The notes under the pieces are model-generated. The model made no database searches. It saw nothing but the letters and a program-made list of their open reading frames with translations, and was not told the origin of the DNA. A stretch of 64,000 nt of DNA, taken from assembly GCA_014607495.2 (NCBI GenBank), contig CP053150.1, positions 14,962,495 to 15,026,494 of the forward strand, written 5' to 3'. Shown here piece after piece: positions 23,249-38,200 of this stretch (position 1 is its first letter; every line of letters starts with the position of its first letter). Source of the stretch: Carposina sasakii (taxonomy: Eukaryota; Arthropoda; Insecta; Lepidoptera; Carposinidae). Made by a program: the position numbers and the translations under genes.

Positions 23249-26200
23249 GTGAGTATTCTTACATTTCTTCATTCGCCCCGCTAAAGGCTGTCTTTCCATC
23301 AGAGATGTAGACACTCGTACGCTATGTTGCTATCGATCGATGCGTGTGATATCCACTAATCTAAAATTTGTTGACATCATGGAGTAATACTTGTAAATAT
23401 GATTGGTGAATGGACAAGAATTAATAGCAATGCAGCAAATCTTTAGTGAAAAGGCAACCTAAAGCTCGAAAATGGCTAGTCTTATTTTGTTTATTTTTGC
23501 TGTTTGTTCCAAAAAAAATAGGAACCCGGTAAGTAGCGTTCAAGCTGGTTAAAAGATAACTTAGTAGATCTTCATCTTGAAATGAATATGCTTTTAGGTT
23601 TTATATTATTTACTAGTGGACTCAGTTCGCGTAGACTACAGAAAAAACAAAATGTCGAAATTATCCTTAATAAAAACATTTTCCCGGGATAAGATGTAGC
23701 CTATATGTTAAATGGGACCTGTCAGAATATATTCCTGAAAACTGCATCGATTGGTTCAGCCGTTTCTGAGATTAGCGTGTACAAACGCACATACAAACAG
23801 ACAAACCGACAAACAGATAAACCGACAAACAGACAAAAAATCAAAAAATCATTATTTTGGGTATGTACTATTGCGTTGATAAAGGTCTCCTATAATATTT
23901 TTTCTCATAAATCTTCCATGTACAGACAGCGATCTGTTACATTTTTATTATATGTAGGTACCTATAGATTAGGGTTGCCACCCGTCCTGTTTTTCCAGGA
24001 CATGTCCTGCTTTTTGGGTGTTCTGGGCTGTCCTGGATAGTTTTTAAGCATCGTACTGAGTTTTAGAGTCCTGACACATTCGCTATCGGCGGATTTTCTA
24101 AGAGTGCCGACATCAGGTCAACACCTAGTGCGACGACGCAAATAAGTCTCAGCGGCACCTCTAGATAACCTAAAAGAAGCAAATTCGTAGTCGCAGGAAC
24201 TGAATGTGTTAAAGACCTATATTTTAAAATTCGAACGCCACTAACTCTCCTCAATCGTATTGTTAATTGGGCTCGCACATGTATAGTCCTGGCTTTTAAT
24301 CGAAATGTTTCATCTTCAAATCCTGGTTTTCAAAGTTTTGAGATGGCAACCCTAGTATAGATAGATATATGTATAGATCGATTATAGATTGCCTAAACGA
24401 AAAACCTCTACTAATATTAAGGTTGACATTTCCAAGTGCCGTCCCTTTACCAAGTTATCCTTTAAAAGCATGTTTCTCAATAAGGACCTACTTGTTACCT
24501 TTTATAAAAGCTTGCACGATTTATTTTTAATACTGGTCAAGGAAAAATCCGACGGTTTCGATAAACCGGTCAGAAAGATATCAAAGGACCTTTTAATGAG
24601 AAATGTGTTTTAAAAATACTTAACCTTTTTTTGTGAGGTACATACGCTTATTATAATACTTATTTAGTATATTTTTTACTGGTCATGTATTTTAGTATTT
24701 TTAGAGTAATTTTGTTTTATTCTGGTAAAAAACCCCATGTTTTCGTGATTTGTTGTTAGAAAGGTCGATTCGGTCAAAGGTTCATTTGATGCATCGGATA
24801 CAGGAGAATATAACTTTTAATAATATGTATTATTTCTATTTTCAATTATTTTTTTCTTATTTGGCTCTAAAAAGTAATCGTGCTGGCTAAGGCTTTGGTC
24901 AAAACATAACTAGTTTTATGTAATTCACATGGCCTACTAGTGGAATTTATAAACTGCCTCAACCCCTCTGTTTGGTCACAAACTCCTGTCTTAAATTATT
25001 AGGAGTACCTCAAATATTTTCTCAATGCGTTCTCGTCATACACGGTGCAGAACAAATGCTAGAAAACCCGAATTTTCCCATGATTCATATGTTTCCCATC
25101 ACAAACCTTATTTACTGTCAGAATTTTTATCTAGCTGTATGTAACTATTGTAGCAAAAGTGTACATGCAGTTAATAGAATCTCGAACCATTAGTGAAGAG
25201 AAGATTAGAAAGAAGTCAAAATTATGTTATTTAAGGTGTAGCGCACGCACGCGTGATTCGTTTGTTTACACAATCTCGGCTATTGTCCGTTTTATAGAAT
25301 AGTTCTTATGCCTGATTTCGGAACTAATATCTTTTGTTTGCAGTCAAATAGAAAATGTCGTCATAAACATAGTAACTAGCGCCATCATGCATCGGAACTG
25401 GTGAAAACGCACTGTACGTTCGCATGCGCTGTTAACCTTAACACGTTTGTGCGCAGTCATTGACACTGCTGATTTATGCGGTGTTTTGAAGGGCAGGGCA
25501 ATGTTTTTTAGGGCTTGGAACTGGAACTAAATGTGGAGGAATGTCGTTTTAATGAAAAGTGACAGGTGGAGTTTTGTTCTTTATCTTTGTTTCACTTATT
25601 ATACACACTTTACTTATATTTGTTCTATGATATATCTACCTATTACAGAAACAGAACAGTTGTTCAGGAAAAGATAGTTTTATAATATTTAAGTGATATG
25701 AAAGTCGACTGCATGTAAACGAGATGAGAATGTTGAGATGAAGTGGCAGTGGGCCGGCCACATCTGTCGTAGAACCGATGGACGGTAGAGTAAACGGGTT
25801 CTCGAATGGAGACCGCGCCTCGGCAAGCGTAGCGTTGGGCGCCTCTCCGGCCAGATGGACCGATGACTTAAAGAGGATTGCTGGTAGTGACTGGATGGCA
25901 AAAACGGGAGATCGAGCCATGTGGCGTACACTGGGGGAGGCCTACGTCCAGCAGTGGACTGAATAGGCTGACGACGACGATATAAGAGGAAGTCTGAAAG
26001 TTGCGCCGATCACAGACAAGTTACGAAGTAATCATCTGTACGGGCATGTAAAGCGACGGGTATGCGTGTACTGAGAGTGAGCTATGAGATGACGGATAAT
26101 AGGGATGAATGGAAGAAAAGTACATATTGCGCCGACCCCAAATAAATGGGAACAGGGCAGTAAGAAGAAGAAAAAGATATTTAATCTAAAAACATAGGTA

Positions 26201-29200
26201 GCTTCTTTATTTTCTGTTAGTACTATAAAAAAAAAACTTTGATTTGCTTGACTTGGAGTAGACTTTTTGATTCACTAGAGAAATCGCTATGACAGATCTT
26301 TTCTTTCTACGCCGAATTTTAAACGCAATCAGCGAATAGTGTAGGTACAACTTTTGCCATTGCATTCAAAATAATATTTATTTAAAAAGTTCGCCCTCAT
26401 ATTATTTCGATAACAATATTGTATGTAGTTGGTGAGTAATGTTATGTCTATTAAATTTAAAAATAAATCGTAAACATTTTTGCAATTTACATCCGCTCGT
26501 ATTAAATTTATCATCAAAGCGCTCACATGCAAAACGAGATTAATCCATTTAAATTATAACAAAATATACAGATAGATCTCTACATAATAATAACATAAAT
26601 TGCTCAAAATAACATGGTTTTCTAAAACTTTGTTGGTATAAGGTCACACGCACACCTGACGTATCTGATGGATTCTTCTCTTCTTTATCCCATTTGGACA
26701 TTCTAAAGGGCTCTATTCACTCCACTCTATTAAAAGTTACAAACTTTTGTGTATTCAACACGTGTTGGTGACAAAAGTTTCTGAAGATGTCTTCGCCGAC
26801 GAAATTTGCTAACTTTTGTGCGGTCAACATACTAAAAATGCCAATTAATTTGGTGAAAACGCACCTTAATGCCATCAATTATAATATGAACTCAACAAAG
26901 AGTAAGTACATTATGCACCTAGTACGAGTAATATCGAAAACTAGTCCAAGTTCTCCAAGCACATTAATAATCAGATCCTGCGTGTCCACGGTCAATCATA
27001 CGCAAATCACGAAACGTTTCAGTTTATTCAGCAGACTGTGCAAGTGGTGCAGTCAATTAAGACTTCCTTAAGCTAGATAAGGATAGATGCTTTATGCTTG
27101 GATAGGTTCGAAAGGATGTTGGGCAGGACGCACATCGTGATCGAGGTTTTCGCCATGTTTCCGGTGGTTATGCAACATTGCGCGGGCGCAGGTGGATCAG
27201 TGAAAGCCGAGCTCCCGACCGCTAGCCACTGCAGGCTGGGACGTGTAATTTAATAATCAAGGTAGTTAGAACGTGCGCAAATTACTACAAACCTATTTTG
27301 TATCAAAAGTGTTGACTATTGATCAAATTAGTAAATACAAATTGTTTGGGGAAAATCAGATTCATCTAAGGGGAAAATTGTCTAATTTTGGACGAAAAGA
27401 CGTTTAGTAAAAACAATTTTAATTGGAAAGTTGATAAGTATATCCCAAACGTGTTTCAGTAAAGACACTAATTGGGGAAAGATATTTCTTTCACCAGCAT
27501 GCTATTGCATATTTTCGTTAGTTTACTCAGTTTAGCAAGTTTAAATAAATAAATAGATTACATGCCATTTGAGATTATCGAACTATGGCTTGCTTGAAGG
27601 TGGAAGTGTAGTGTTTCCATTTGAGGAAGATTTATTACATTAGCTGCAAGTATAGTGATTACGTTTCAAGTTATTTGTATAACTATTGCATTTTAGTGAG
27701 GGTCACTTCACTCACATGCATCTAGCTCGGTAGCTTTGTTAGCCTTGCTTAGCAAACCTAGCAAACCATTAGGTAGATAATAAATGTATTTATATTCTTT
27801 TTGACATAAACTAAAAACATAGTACTCGTATGTTTGCTAACTTAATCCAAGATCAACACAGTTGGTGCAACTGGGCCATTATTTTTACTGGCAATACCTA
27901 CTTAATTAATTGCCTCAAATGGCGGTGTCGTTTTAGTAACGTCAGCGCTGTATTACGGACGCTGTGTGGCGGCGGCTCAATCCTTGGAAACTACCGTTTT
28001 TCCTTGGGTCCTCATAGTGAGACGTATTAGTATAATTTGTAGTAATTTGGACAGGCTCTAAGACCAACACGAATGACATCGCGACGAAGGACCTATTCGG
28101 TAGACAAAAACTTTTCAATGAAAATGTGCTTTGACAGAACCAAAAGTAGAAACGGGAAGAAGAAGAAATACGTTCTGCTGCTAGAGTGAGTACGACGTTA
28201 TAAGCATCGGTCTGGTTATTAGAAAAGAATTACGTAACACATCGTTTTAGCTAAACATAATGTTGACAGTTATATCTTTCATTTTGCTGTCAAATGTCAT
28301 TTTAAACAGTGTTTAAATATAATTTTCGTGATGATACCGTAGCTCTTTAGTCAACTTAGACCGTTCGAACACATTCCGCGGGTTGAGTTGACTAAAGATA
28401 CGTTTTTGTATTGGTCAACTTAGTGCATTTATATCGTTATATGATCGTAAAAGACGCGAAAAAAGTCTTATTTGGGCTGTTTCCATAGTGAAAGCGAGAA
28501 TCTACACTGCTTATAGCGGTGTCTGACTAATAATACTAATGCTTAAAAAGTTCATAGTCCCCCAAATGTGTGAAAATAGGAGCTAGTTTCATTGTAATAC
28601 TAGGGATACGCCTCGTTTTGCACGGGTGTAATGCCTTTCATGTGAACAAAGTCATGGGCGGCCGCTATATAGACTGTTTTAGGCAATTTTCTCTCCGTAA
28701 AAACTATCCTTGTACTTCAAGAAATACGCTGAAAAAAAGAATTAGCGCGAAATCGGTTCAGCCGTTCTCGAGATCCGCGCTTAGCAACATAATTATGTAG
28801 TGATTAATTTTTATTATATTATAGATGGTACTAATACAGGTGTATACGAAAAACTCTAGTATTAACTTTGTGAATCTAAGTTGATAAGATTTATTTTATA
28901 CTTATTTAAATAAGTGCTGATGAACAGATTGACTTTACCGCACGGTTTAATTATGTGTTATGTAATAATCTAGTAAACCGCATTAGAACACGGTCACGGA
29001 AAATATAAACGTACTGTATTATCGAGAGAGTGATTTCATTATTAGTGTCAGTTCATAAAAACACTTATCATTTGATGTTATCTTCTAATCTGCATATATA
29101 AAATTCTCGTGTCACAATGTAAGTTACCATACTCCGCCGAAACAGCTTGTCTGATTACTATGAAATTTTATATGAAGGTATATTCGGAAGGTCTGAGAAT

Positions 29201-32200
29201 AGGTCGTAAACTATTTTTAATACCAATCTACGTGAGCGGATGATATTATGATAAATTGTTCGTAAAGGTGAAATGTTAGTAATGGATAAAAACATATCCA
29301 AATTAATTGAGTTACTTATATGTTAAGTACGAGTATTTACAAAATCTGAGCTATTGAGACGTTTCTCTCTGAAATTTCCATTCTTTATTGTGTTCCAATA
29401 TGTTACACAGGGGTTCCTTTTAAAGGGGTTTTTTTTTCTCATAGACCCCTTTCAAAATTAACTGGTTCTGGTGGTCCCCTAAAGGCCTACATCACATACA
29501 AATTAATTGTGAACGCCCATTTTTTCACGCCAACATAGACCCCCATCGAGTCTTCTGTGGACTCCCGGGGGTCCACCTGGGCCACCTTGGGAACCACTGT
29601 TCAATAGTAACATACAGGATAAAGGTAAAATGTTATGTGCAAATTAGGATCAGTATTGAAACATGCACGTTGTACCTATGTTTAACTATGTAGGTAGCAC
29701 TTCCGATGGCCGAGGTAATGCAGTTTCTATTCTATATTATTATTTTAGCTCAATCAAGCACTTGTCTTATAAAATGTTGGAAAATTAACCAGATATTTTT
29801 ATCAAAATATTGATCGTTAGATGAGGTTGAAAATTTCTGTTTTTAATTCAAATAATGTTATTTATTATAAACGCTAACAAGGTTTATGGTTTTCCAAAAG
29901 TAATGACTCACGTAACTGTAATAAAGTGATTTTAACTAAAATATTTATACAAAGAATGAGGTGACAATCCTTCGAACGATTTCGCCGTGAGTTTTACTAA
30001 CACCCTGTATTACACCTATTTACTAAGTTCCGAGGCTTGCACTTGCACTTTATTGCAATAATTTGGTACCTATGTTTACTATGTTAACAAATTACTACAC
30101 ATTATTACTTTTGGTGCTAAATAATTATCATACTCCTACAATAATAATAATAATAAATAAAGTAATAATACTAAATATAAAACAATGTAGTTTGTAACAA
30201 TTACTCAACCAGATTTACAAAACACGCTCATTTTCGTTATAATGTACGACAATTATTTCTTAACAATATGTACATACATACATATAATCACGCCTTTATC
30301 CCTGACGGGGTTGGTGTATGTACAGTATTAAAAATAAAAATATCAAGTCTTGCATTTCTCTCAGGCGATGAGGCGTCTCTAAATCACAGATTTTTTACAT
30401 CTGCCCAGCTATGCGTGGCTGTGAAGTCTCCCTAGTGATCTTGCAGTTCTGGTTACCCCATTATTGGGAACGCAGCCATCGTAAATAATATCCCACGGCC
30501 ACAAGGATGCTTGTCACTGATCATTTACCTACATCTGTGAATACTTATACTAATCTTTATAGTATAAAGTTCTCGTGTCACAATGTTGGTTACCATACTC
30601 CTCCGAAACGGCTAGAATGATTTTCATGAAATTTTATATGCATATTCAGATCTGAGAATCGGCTATTTTTTATACTCCTTCCACGCAGTAAGCGACATCC
30701 ACGCGAGCGGATCCGCGGGTAACAGCTAGTAGGTAAATATACTTACAAATAATTATAATTGCAGTTGCAAATAAATAAAAATAATTCAATTCCACTTGTC
30801 GGTCCTTCTCACCTCGCCAAGACAAACAAGCAAGCGTGCAAGAGCAGCGTTTATGGTGTCAATGCTAGTCGTGTCGCAAAGAGTTGCCCAAAGAGTTGTC
30901 GAAACCTCTAATGTCGATTTCGATATATCCAAACTACATATTCGCGTGAAGATATGAGATTACGCATTATGTTTCGAGACATTTTTCGTGATTGTTAGGA
31001 TAGGTTTTTTAAAATTATTGTCTCGTTTCTTCATAAATGTTCCTTGTGAGATGTCTCGAAGGACGTAAAGACGTAAGCTTTACCCTTGTTTCTATACAAC
31101 CACTAGCTGTTGCCCGCACCTCCGTCCGCGTGGACTGCAGAAAAAACAAAATGTCGAAATTATCCGGGATGAAAATATTTTCCCGAGATAATAAGTACCA
31201 AATTTTATTAAAATAGCACCAGCCGTTTAGACGTGAAGAAATAACAAACAAACACACTCACAATCTTTCGCATTTATAATATTAGTGTGATAGTAATATT
31301 TATGTCTGTTTGTATTATCTCCAAATAAATAAATAAATAAATATTATTAGAGTAAAAATGAGAGAGCCTGTGTTGGACTGGCATGTGAAGCTCAATTCAA
31401 AAGTAATAAAAAATTGAGGCTATAACGATAGGTTTAGCTAGTTTCTTCACAAACTGTGCTTTGGACACATAGCCTATCTGAAGGATAAACTTATTGATGA
31501 ATTTTATTTCTCTAATACATGATTTAAATTTCAGATATCGCATACAGATAAGACATATTGATTGCAATATGTCTTATCTGTATGCGATATCTGGGTTTGT
31601 ATATCTATAGGTATAAGCATTATTACAAATGCAGCCGCAAATGGCAATTGGTGCTGTATTATTAATTGATTTGTTTTCGTACAACTCAGAAGTTCTGGAG
31701 AATAGTTTTCGCCTAAATACCAGCCCTATGTCCATCGAATGCCCTGCTAACCATTGAATCTGACAACTCGTGAGGTCATAGCCTCTAATCTGGAACTAAG
31801 TGTTTAAAATGCTATTCTACTAAATACATAAATATCATATTTCACCTACACCCGTGGCAACTCTAAAATATCCTCGTAGGTAAGGTTTCATTTTAGTACC
31901 TAATGTAACCCCAAAATTTAGTCATTATTATCATGATCTAATTGATTTATGATTTTGTAAACTAACACTTTTCGGTATTATTTAGAACGAATTAGGATAT
32001 TTGTCAAAGGCGGATGGAATGAGGAAAACCAACAATGCAAGACAAATACTTGGGCCAGTATCTTGCGAATAATATATTTTAAACACGCATACATATGTTT
32101 AGGCGCAGTATATTTGGAAATGATTCAGTACCTGTTTCCTAGTGACACGTTACAAGGCTAGGTTTAGGAAAAATGGATTAGATGTGCTGTTTTTACAAAT

Positions 32201-35200
32201 TGTTTTTAAGCAATCCTTAAGCTTGTGGATAGTTCAAGAAAACACGGAGCATGATATTTCTGGGAAAATCCGAGCTTTTTCTCTTTTGCCTTACCCTCTA
32301 TGAGGGTGCTAACACTATTGTCGTTTCGAAAATTGACGTTCGTCATCGTAACATTCCCACCAACAGCAGTTAGACGAGATTTGACTAAAGCGCGAACATG
32401 CGTTCATAATATGCTTCACTATTATGATGCTAACGTTTGTATGATGAACTTTGATTGATCGAGAAATAACGGTACTTTGTCTAAGCCTAAGTTGCTAAGT
32501 TTCTGCTGTTTTACTTACATCGACAGTACTGACAACCTCACTTGAGAAGAACATTGTGTTCTCAGTGAAGTTAGAGTAGCTTCTACTATGCACAGTATAA
32601 GATACCTGTGGCCCAGGCTGTGGGGCAAGCACGAACCTCTTGATAGTCCTTAATGCTATCGTCAAACTGTCATAGATTTTGCTTGCGAGCCGGCGCGTAA
32701 AAAGGGTCGTGCTTACCTCGAGTAATTACGTAAAGTCATACTATATTTTTATTATGTTGCGACTAACTAACCTTGTAATAAATCCACGGTAATACATACC
32801 TATCCATACCAATGTAATTTTGTCTTTATGAATGCGATAATATATAACTCTATGTCTCTGTGTCTGCCTGGTAAATTATGTATGCAAATAGAATAGTATG
32901 CGTACATGAGGCAATTCATTCCAAAAACAAATATTTTTCTTGTAGGCAAGAGACACAGAAAAAATACATACATTATACCTACATACATATGACATATACA
33001 AACGGTAATATTATAACGACAGGCTTATAAAAGTGATTCGACGATGCGAGGACAGACGATCAGCGACACATTGCTAGCTTTTCGCCTGAGTGAATACTCC
33101 AAGTTCTTCAACTCATATATATAACTTCATCAATACTCAAGTGAAATCTTACGATATTCCCGGAAAGAAATGCAGAGCTGATAATTATATTCGAATTAGG
33201 CCTCGCATCAGCACAGGACAAAAGGTAAAATACATAATACCAACCTAGCCTACAGTGAAGCTAGGTGTAGGAAACATTGACATAGTAACTAAACCCATTA
33301 ACTCCGACCCGTGTGTTATTAATAATAGATGACAATTCATGTATATAATGACTGTTTCTGAGAAATTATCTATCTTTATGGTTTTAATGGGCCATTTATA
33401 AACTTCCTGTGATATTTAGATAGCGTTTCATTTCGCATAAAAAATAATAATAATACCTTGTTTGCATGTTTTTACAGAGAATATAATAATGTCAAAATTA
33501 AATGCTATCGCACACACATCGGCATAAAATAGCAGAAACCTAATAATAGCTTCTAACAACTAGCTCCTTACACATTCGCAGTAGATATTAAATAACTTAA
33601 AAATAGTGTGTATACAGGTGATTTTTGGTCGTCAACGTACCCGAAAACTACAGAATCTCCTCATCATCACGATCATTTTTCTCCATGGAAGCATACCTGG
33701 GTAGTGTCTGGTATAAATGCACATAGACGCGCGTAGCAAGATTTCTACACTAGAAATAATTAATAACTGTCTATGAAAAAACTAGCATAAACACTGGACA
33801 CTATAATTTTCGCCCGATCAAGTATTTTAAAAAAAAATCAAAAAAATTTACATCGTTTCCCAGCATTTTTTTGGCATAAACTTACTTTATTTGATATATA
33901 GAGTACGTACCCTTAGTTAAGGGTGGCAACGAAAAATCACCCTGTATGTAAATGTATTACTGGAGTACATAGCAGAGCATAGTTAACATTATACTATGCT
34001 ATGCAGTCCAATGTACCTACATCCCTAAAAATTTTATTTAGTTTTGGCCAAACATCAACATTTTTATCTCGAAATGCAATATCTGGGAGCTTAGACAATT
34101 TCACGAACGACAACGATCTATCGTAAAGTTATCGAATCATTCCCTTTAATAAATGAAGTGATAAAGTCTAACGGCTATTGGTGGAACTTCGCTGTTACTC
34201 GTTTACATCGTCTAAACGGAACTGTTATGTATTATGTTGGCTTTCTAATTTAATAAATAAAATAAAATGAAATAAACACTCTGGCGTAATATCAGGTATG
34301 GGATAGAGAACTTAAATAACTAACTGTATTTTTGTTAACAGGACCGACGAACAAGGTATCGCAATGAAGATCTACCAGGGCGTCATACTTGCGCTGGAGA
34401 TCTTCGTGGTGTGGCTCAAGATGAACCTGGATTGGTTCGCTGGTATCTACAAGTTCTTCGTGCCTCCGGAACAGAAGTCCGTTAAGGGGGAGATTATTTT
34501 GGTAAGCTGCTTTGTGGCGATACCACACATGACACCCATATTGCAAATTGTATTCTTAAGGGTCTTGTAGGATATATACTACCTCTCGCTTCCTTGATAG
34601 GTCTGCAGTCATTGCATTATAATTTCTTATCTTTTTTTGTCATCTGTCCCACTATGTATTATGTAAGTATGTCCTTTTTATTATTTATTTTATATTAAGT
34701 AATTGGTATTTATTGTTATTGTAAGTTTTTGGTATGTATGTTTATTTTATGATTGTGTACATATACAATCCACCTATATATATATTTTTTCTCTATCCCA
34801 ACTGGTTTGCTGGAAGAAATCTCTTTAAGAGATAAGCTCGCCTTTGTACATTATCTATGTTATATAATTACCTGCTATATATTTTCTGTGTACAATAAAG
34901 AATAAAGAAAGATATTGATTTTGGAGATCAGTCAATATGTCAGTCTCTATAAATTAAAAGCGAATGCCCCCTGGCACGTTCCGTCCGTCACCGGCCAAGA
35001 ACGTAACACCCGTAACGTTTCATGCACTGTCCGCCTATAAATACTCGAAACCGTAACTGATACGTTCTTTCCTGAAACGCAACGTGCCTCACACGTTTCT
35101 ATTATAATGATGGTTCAGTGGACAAACACCTTAAACTGATCCACTTCACACAAATTACCTACCTATTCCAGATAACAGGCACGGGCCACGGGATGGGCCG

Positions 35201-38200
35201 CGAGGTGGCGCTGCGGTTCGCTAAGCTGGGCGGCATCATCGTCTGCGTGGACGTCAACCCCACCGGCAATCAGGAGACCGTGGACATGATCAAGCAGCAG
35301 AATGGGAAGGCGCATCGATTCGAGTCAGTATAATCACAAAAGTTCATACATATAGTCACGCCCAGTATCCCCCAAAGAGGTTGGGCAGAAGTGTGCAAAT
35401 CACACACCTACTTTTTACCAGTTAGCCTGTTAAGTCCTACGTGGTTAGGGGTGACCCTACCCAAAACTAACCCACTCAAAAGTTAAAAAGATGAAATAAC
35501 ATAACGACAAATGCCAGTCGTAGTCGAGTACAAAGAAGACACAATATCACTATAAGAAACTCTATTAGCTATTGCGATTCGTGAGATTAAAGCCAGGGGG
35601 TCTACTCTGAAATGCCGCTTTTGAATCTTTCAGTCCGACCGAAGCCCGACCGAATCGCCTTTGACAGCCTTTGATCCTACTACGAAATTTCTTCGGATTC
35701 ATTCATCTGAGTTCACAACTCATTCGGAACCATAGAGAATAATTCACATTGACTAATATTATAAGCTTTCTATTATCTAGCCTTATACCTATAAAATAGA
35801 GTTCGATCGGACCGAATGAAAAAACGGCGCGACTGATCCGATCGAAGGAAGTTCGTAGTAGGAAACACCTCGATATTCGCCCAACACTTCGTTTATCGTC
35901 ACTTCAGAGTAGACCTCCTGGTGACAGATGAAGTTTTATAAAAATCATCCGATTTGAGAAACCTTCTTCAATAAACGTTTATTATAACACAATGATGAAC
36001 AATGTTTTGTTCGGGTCGGTGCCAAAACACAACATAAACATACAATAATTCTTAAGCATTCGTTAAACGATATCCTTCAAAAGAGCATTATAAATTCAAC
36101 ACACGTATTAATTTTAAAAGTTCAAAGTACCAGACCTAGCATAATGTACAAAATCTTGAACTTGGGCTCCAGTTGCTTGGGGGCGTTAGTGTCTTTAAAA
36201 AAACGACAAAATTAAGGGACATTTGCATAGTTAGTTCCATCTTTGAGACGCGTTCTTTTTAATACTTGTGAAGCGGAGTGTCCTTTGAATTATGCATGGA
36301 ATCGTAATAACTCTATTATGTTTTTTGTGACGTGTATAGCGTACTCACAATCACTATATTAAGTTGTAAAAATGTACCTAGGTAGGAATATATATGAGTA
36401 ATTTTAAACCGTTAACTGTTAATGCTCCTTTAGGTGAATTCTACTAAATTATTTGACACACTCAAGTCAAGGTAATAATTTATGACATGACACTATAGGT
36501 CCTTGTCTGCATACAGGCTGTTATTTTGCCATTTTGCTAGAGAACCTATAAACTATGTCCACTTATCACATACATCAGCATACAGCAGTCCACTGTTAAA
36601 CGTAGAGCTTTCCCAGGGCACGTCACAAGGCTACTGCCATAGGAGGGTTTTGTCACGCTGGACAGGGGTGGGTTGGTGACCGCAGTGTGATTTTTGGACT
36701 ACGGAAACCTATAATCGCCTCTTACCATACCCCCGGGCAGACATGGGGTGGTGCTATTCTTCTCTATTGATACTATTCGGCCCCCTTATTACCTAACTAG
36801 CAAAAGCAAAGCGATAGCGAAAATTGTACAAAAATCGCTAATTGCTTATCAAATTTGTATTACGTAAAATTAATTTCAAAGGAACTTTGACATTTCAAGG
36901 CGAATATTGTACAATTTTCGCTATCGCTTTGCTTCAGCTTTGCTATTGCAAATTAGACCTAATCAGGGGTACCTAATCTTACGGAATACCGAATCTATTA
37001 CCTTAAAATATTATCCAAAAAAATAGACATATCATTAACCCACGAAAAAAACCCCACTACTCAGAGGGGTAAGCACGAACATAGTCCGTAACGCTAGTCA
37101 AACTGTCAAATCACATAGCTAACGCTAGCGTTACGCCGCGTAAAAAGGTAACAGCATTTTTTGAGAAAAGTACGTTTTTTTTCTGCTTCTATTGAACTTA
37201 ATTCCATGTCATTTAGGTAGGTACACAGACGTTATATTACATAACAGACTAAAATGTCCGACATAGATGCAAGGTCAGTGTAATTGAGACTATAAAATAC
37301 TAGTAATTTAGCCATCCCGACATCAGTATCTAATCTATACATATAATAAAAATGTAACGGATCGCTGTCTGTACATGGAAGATATACGAGAAAAAATATT
37401 ATAGGAGTCCTTTATCAACGCAATACTACCCAAAATAATGATTTTTGGAATTTTTGTCTGTTTGTCGGTTTGTCTGTTTGTCTGTGCGTTTGTGCACGCT
37501 AATCTCAGAAACGACTAAACCGATTTCGATGCAGTTTTCAGGAATATATTGTGATAGGTCCCACTTAACATATAGGCTACTTTTTATCCCGGAAAAATGT
37601 TTTTATCCCGGATAATTTCGATATTTTGTTTTTTCTGTAGTCCACGCGGACGGAGTCGCGGGCGGCCACTAGTATTAAACACAGACTCATTTAATTGTCC
37701 GACCATAGATTCAAGGTTATTATAATAAATAGATGTTCTACCATGAACGTATAAAGTGTTGTACACTAAAATTCAAATACTTGCTTCATCCTACTAATAA
37801 GTAGGTGGAGTCAGAAGTTAGACACTGTTTAACAATGACATTTGACACTAAAATGTTTAAAGCGACGGGATGAAAGGCATATTTTACAGAGAGCGTTGTG
37901 CATGAGTGTGGATGGATATCAAGGAAGAGGTAGACCAAAGAAGTGTTGGATGGACTGTGTGAGGGAGGATATGCGTGTACTGGGAGTGAGCAATAAGATG
38001 ACGGATAATAGGGATGCATGGAAAGTACACATTGCGCTGACCCCAAATAAATGGGAACCGGGCAGGAAGATGATCTGTAAAAATTTTGCCAAAGTTGTGT
38101 GTACGTGGTAAAAGTTTGTAAGAGATAATTTGAAGATATTGGTTATCGTATTAAAGAACCTAACTCTGATACTGCCAGATGTGACGTCACAAACCGGGAG

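Larger units (their letters stand above)
23249..34341. other. SDR intron 1 (11.1 kb), repeat-rich
   Basis: It contains a SINE interrupted by a TIR element (23613-24378), RTE tails (25720-26165), SINE fragments (28655-28828, 29095-29300, 30545-30731, 31103-31291), a perfect palindrome (31532-31593), MITE-G (32621-32718) and MITE-B (33615-33944). Frames at 24389-24613 (74 codons) and 26787-27071 (94 codons) have no recognised similarity. Stretches such as 26170-28570 and 31600-32600 hold nothing I can name. Confidence 0.7.
35324..38178. other. SDR intron 3, repeat-bearing
   Basis: 2.86 kb containing a TIR element (35593-35921), F2 repeat (36590-36775), a cryptic MITE (36782-36969), a MITE-G fragment (37074-37150), a SINE (37334-37672) and an RTE tail (37830-38070) that ends about 110 bp before the exon 4 acceptor. 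Confidence 0.85.

Noticed and set aside
26787..27071. 94-codon plus-strand gene in SDR intron 1
   Set aside because: The composition (S, N, I rich) is like translated AT-rich DNA, and nothing around it suggests a promoter or exon.
37842..38111. A separate zinc-finger or host gene upstream of SDR exon 4
   Set aside because: GRPKKCWMDCVREDM and MTDNRDAWK are the tail of RTE LINE pol, present also at 25990-26165.
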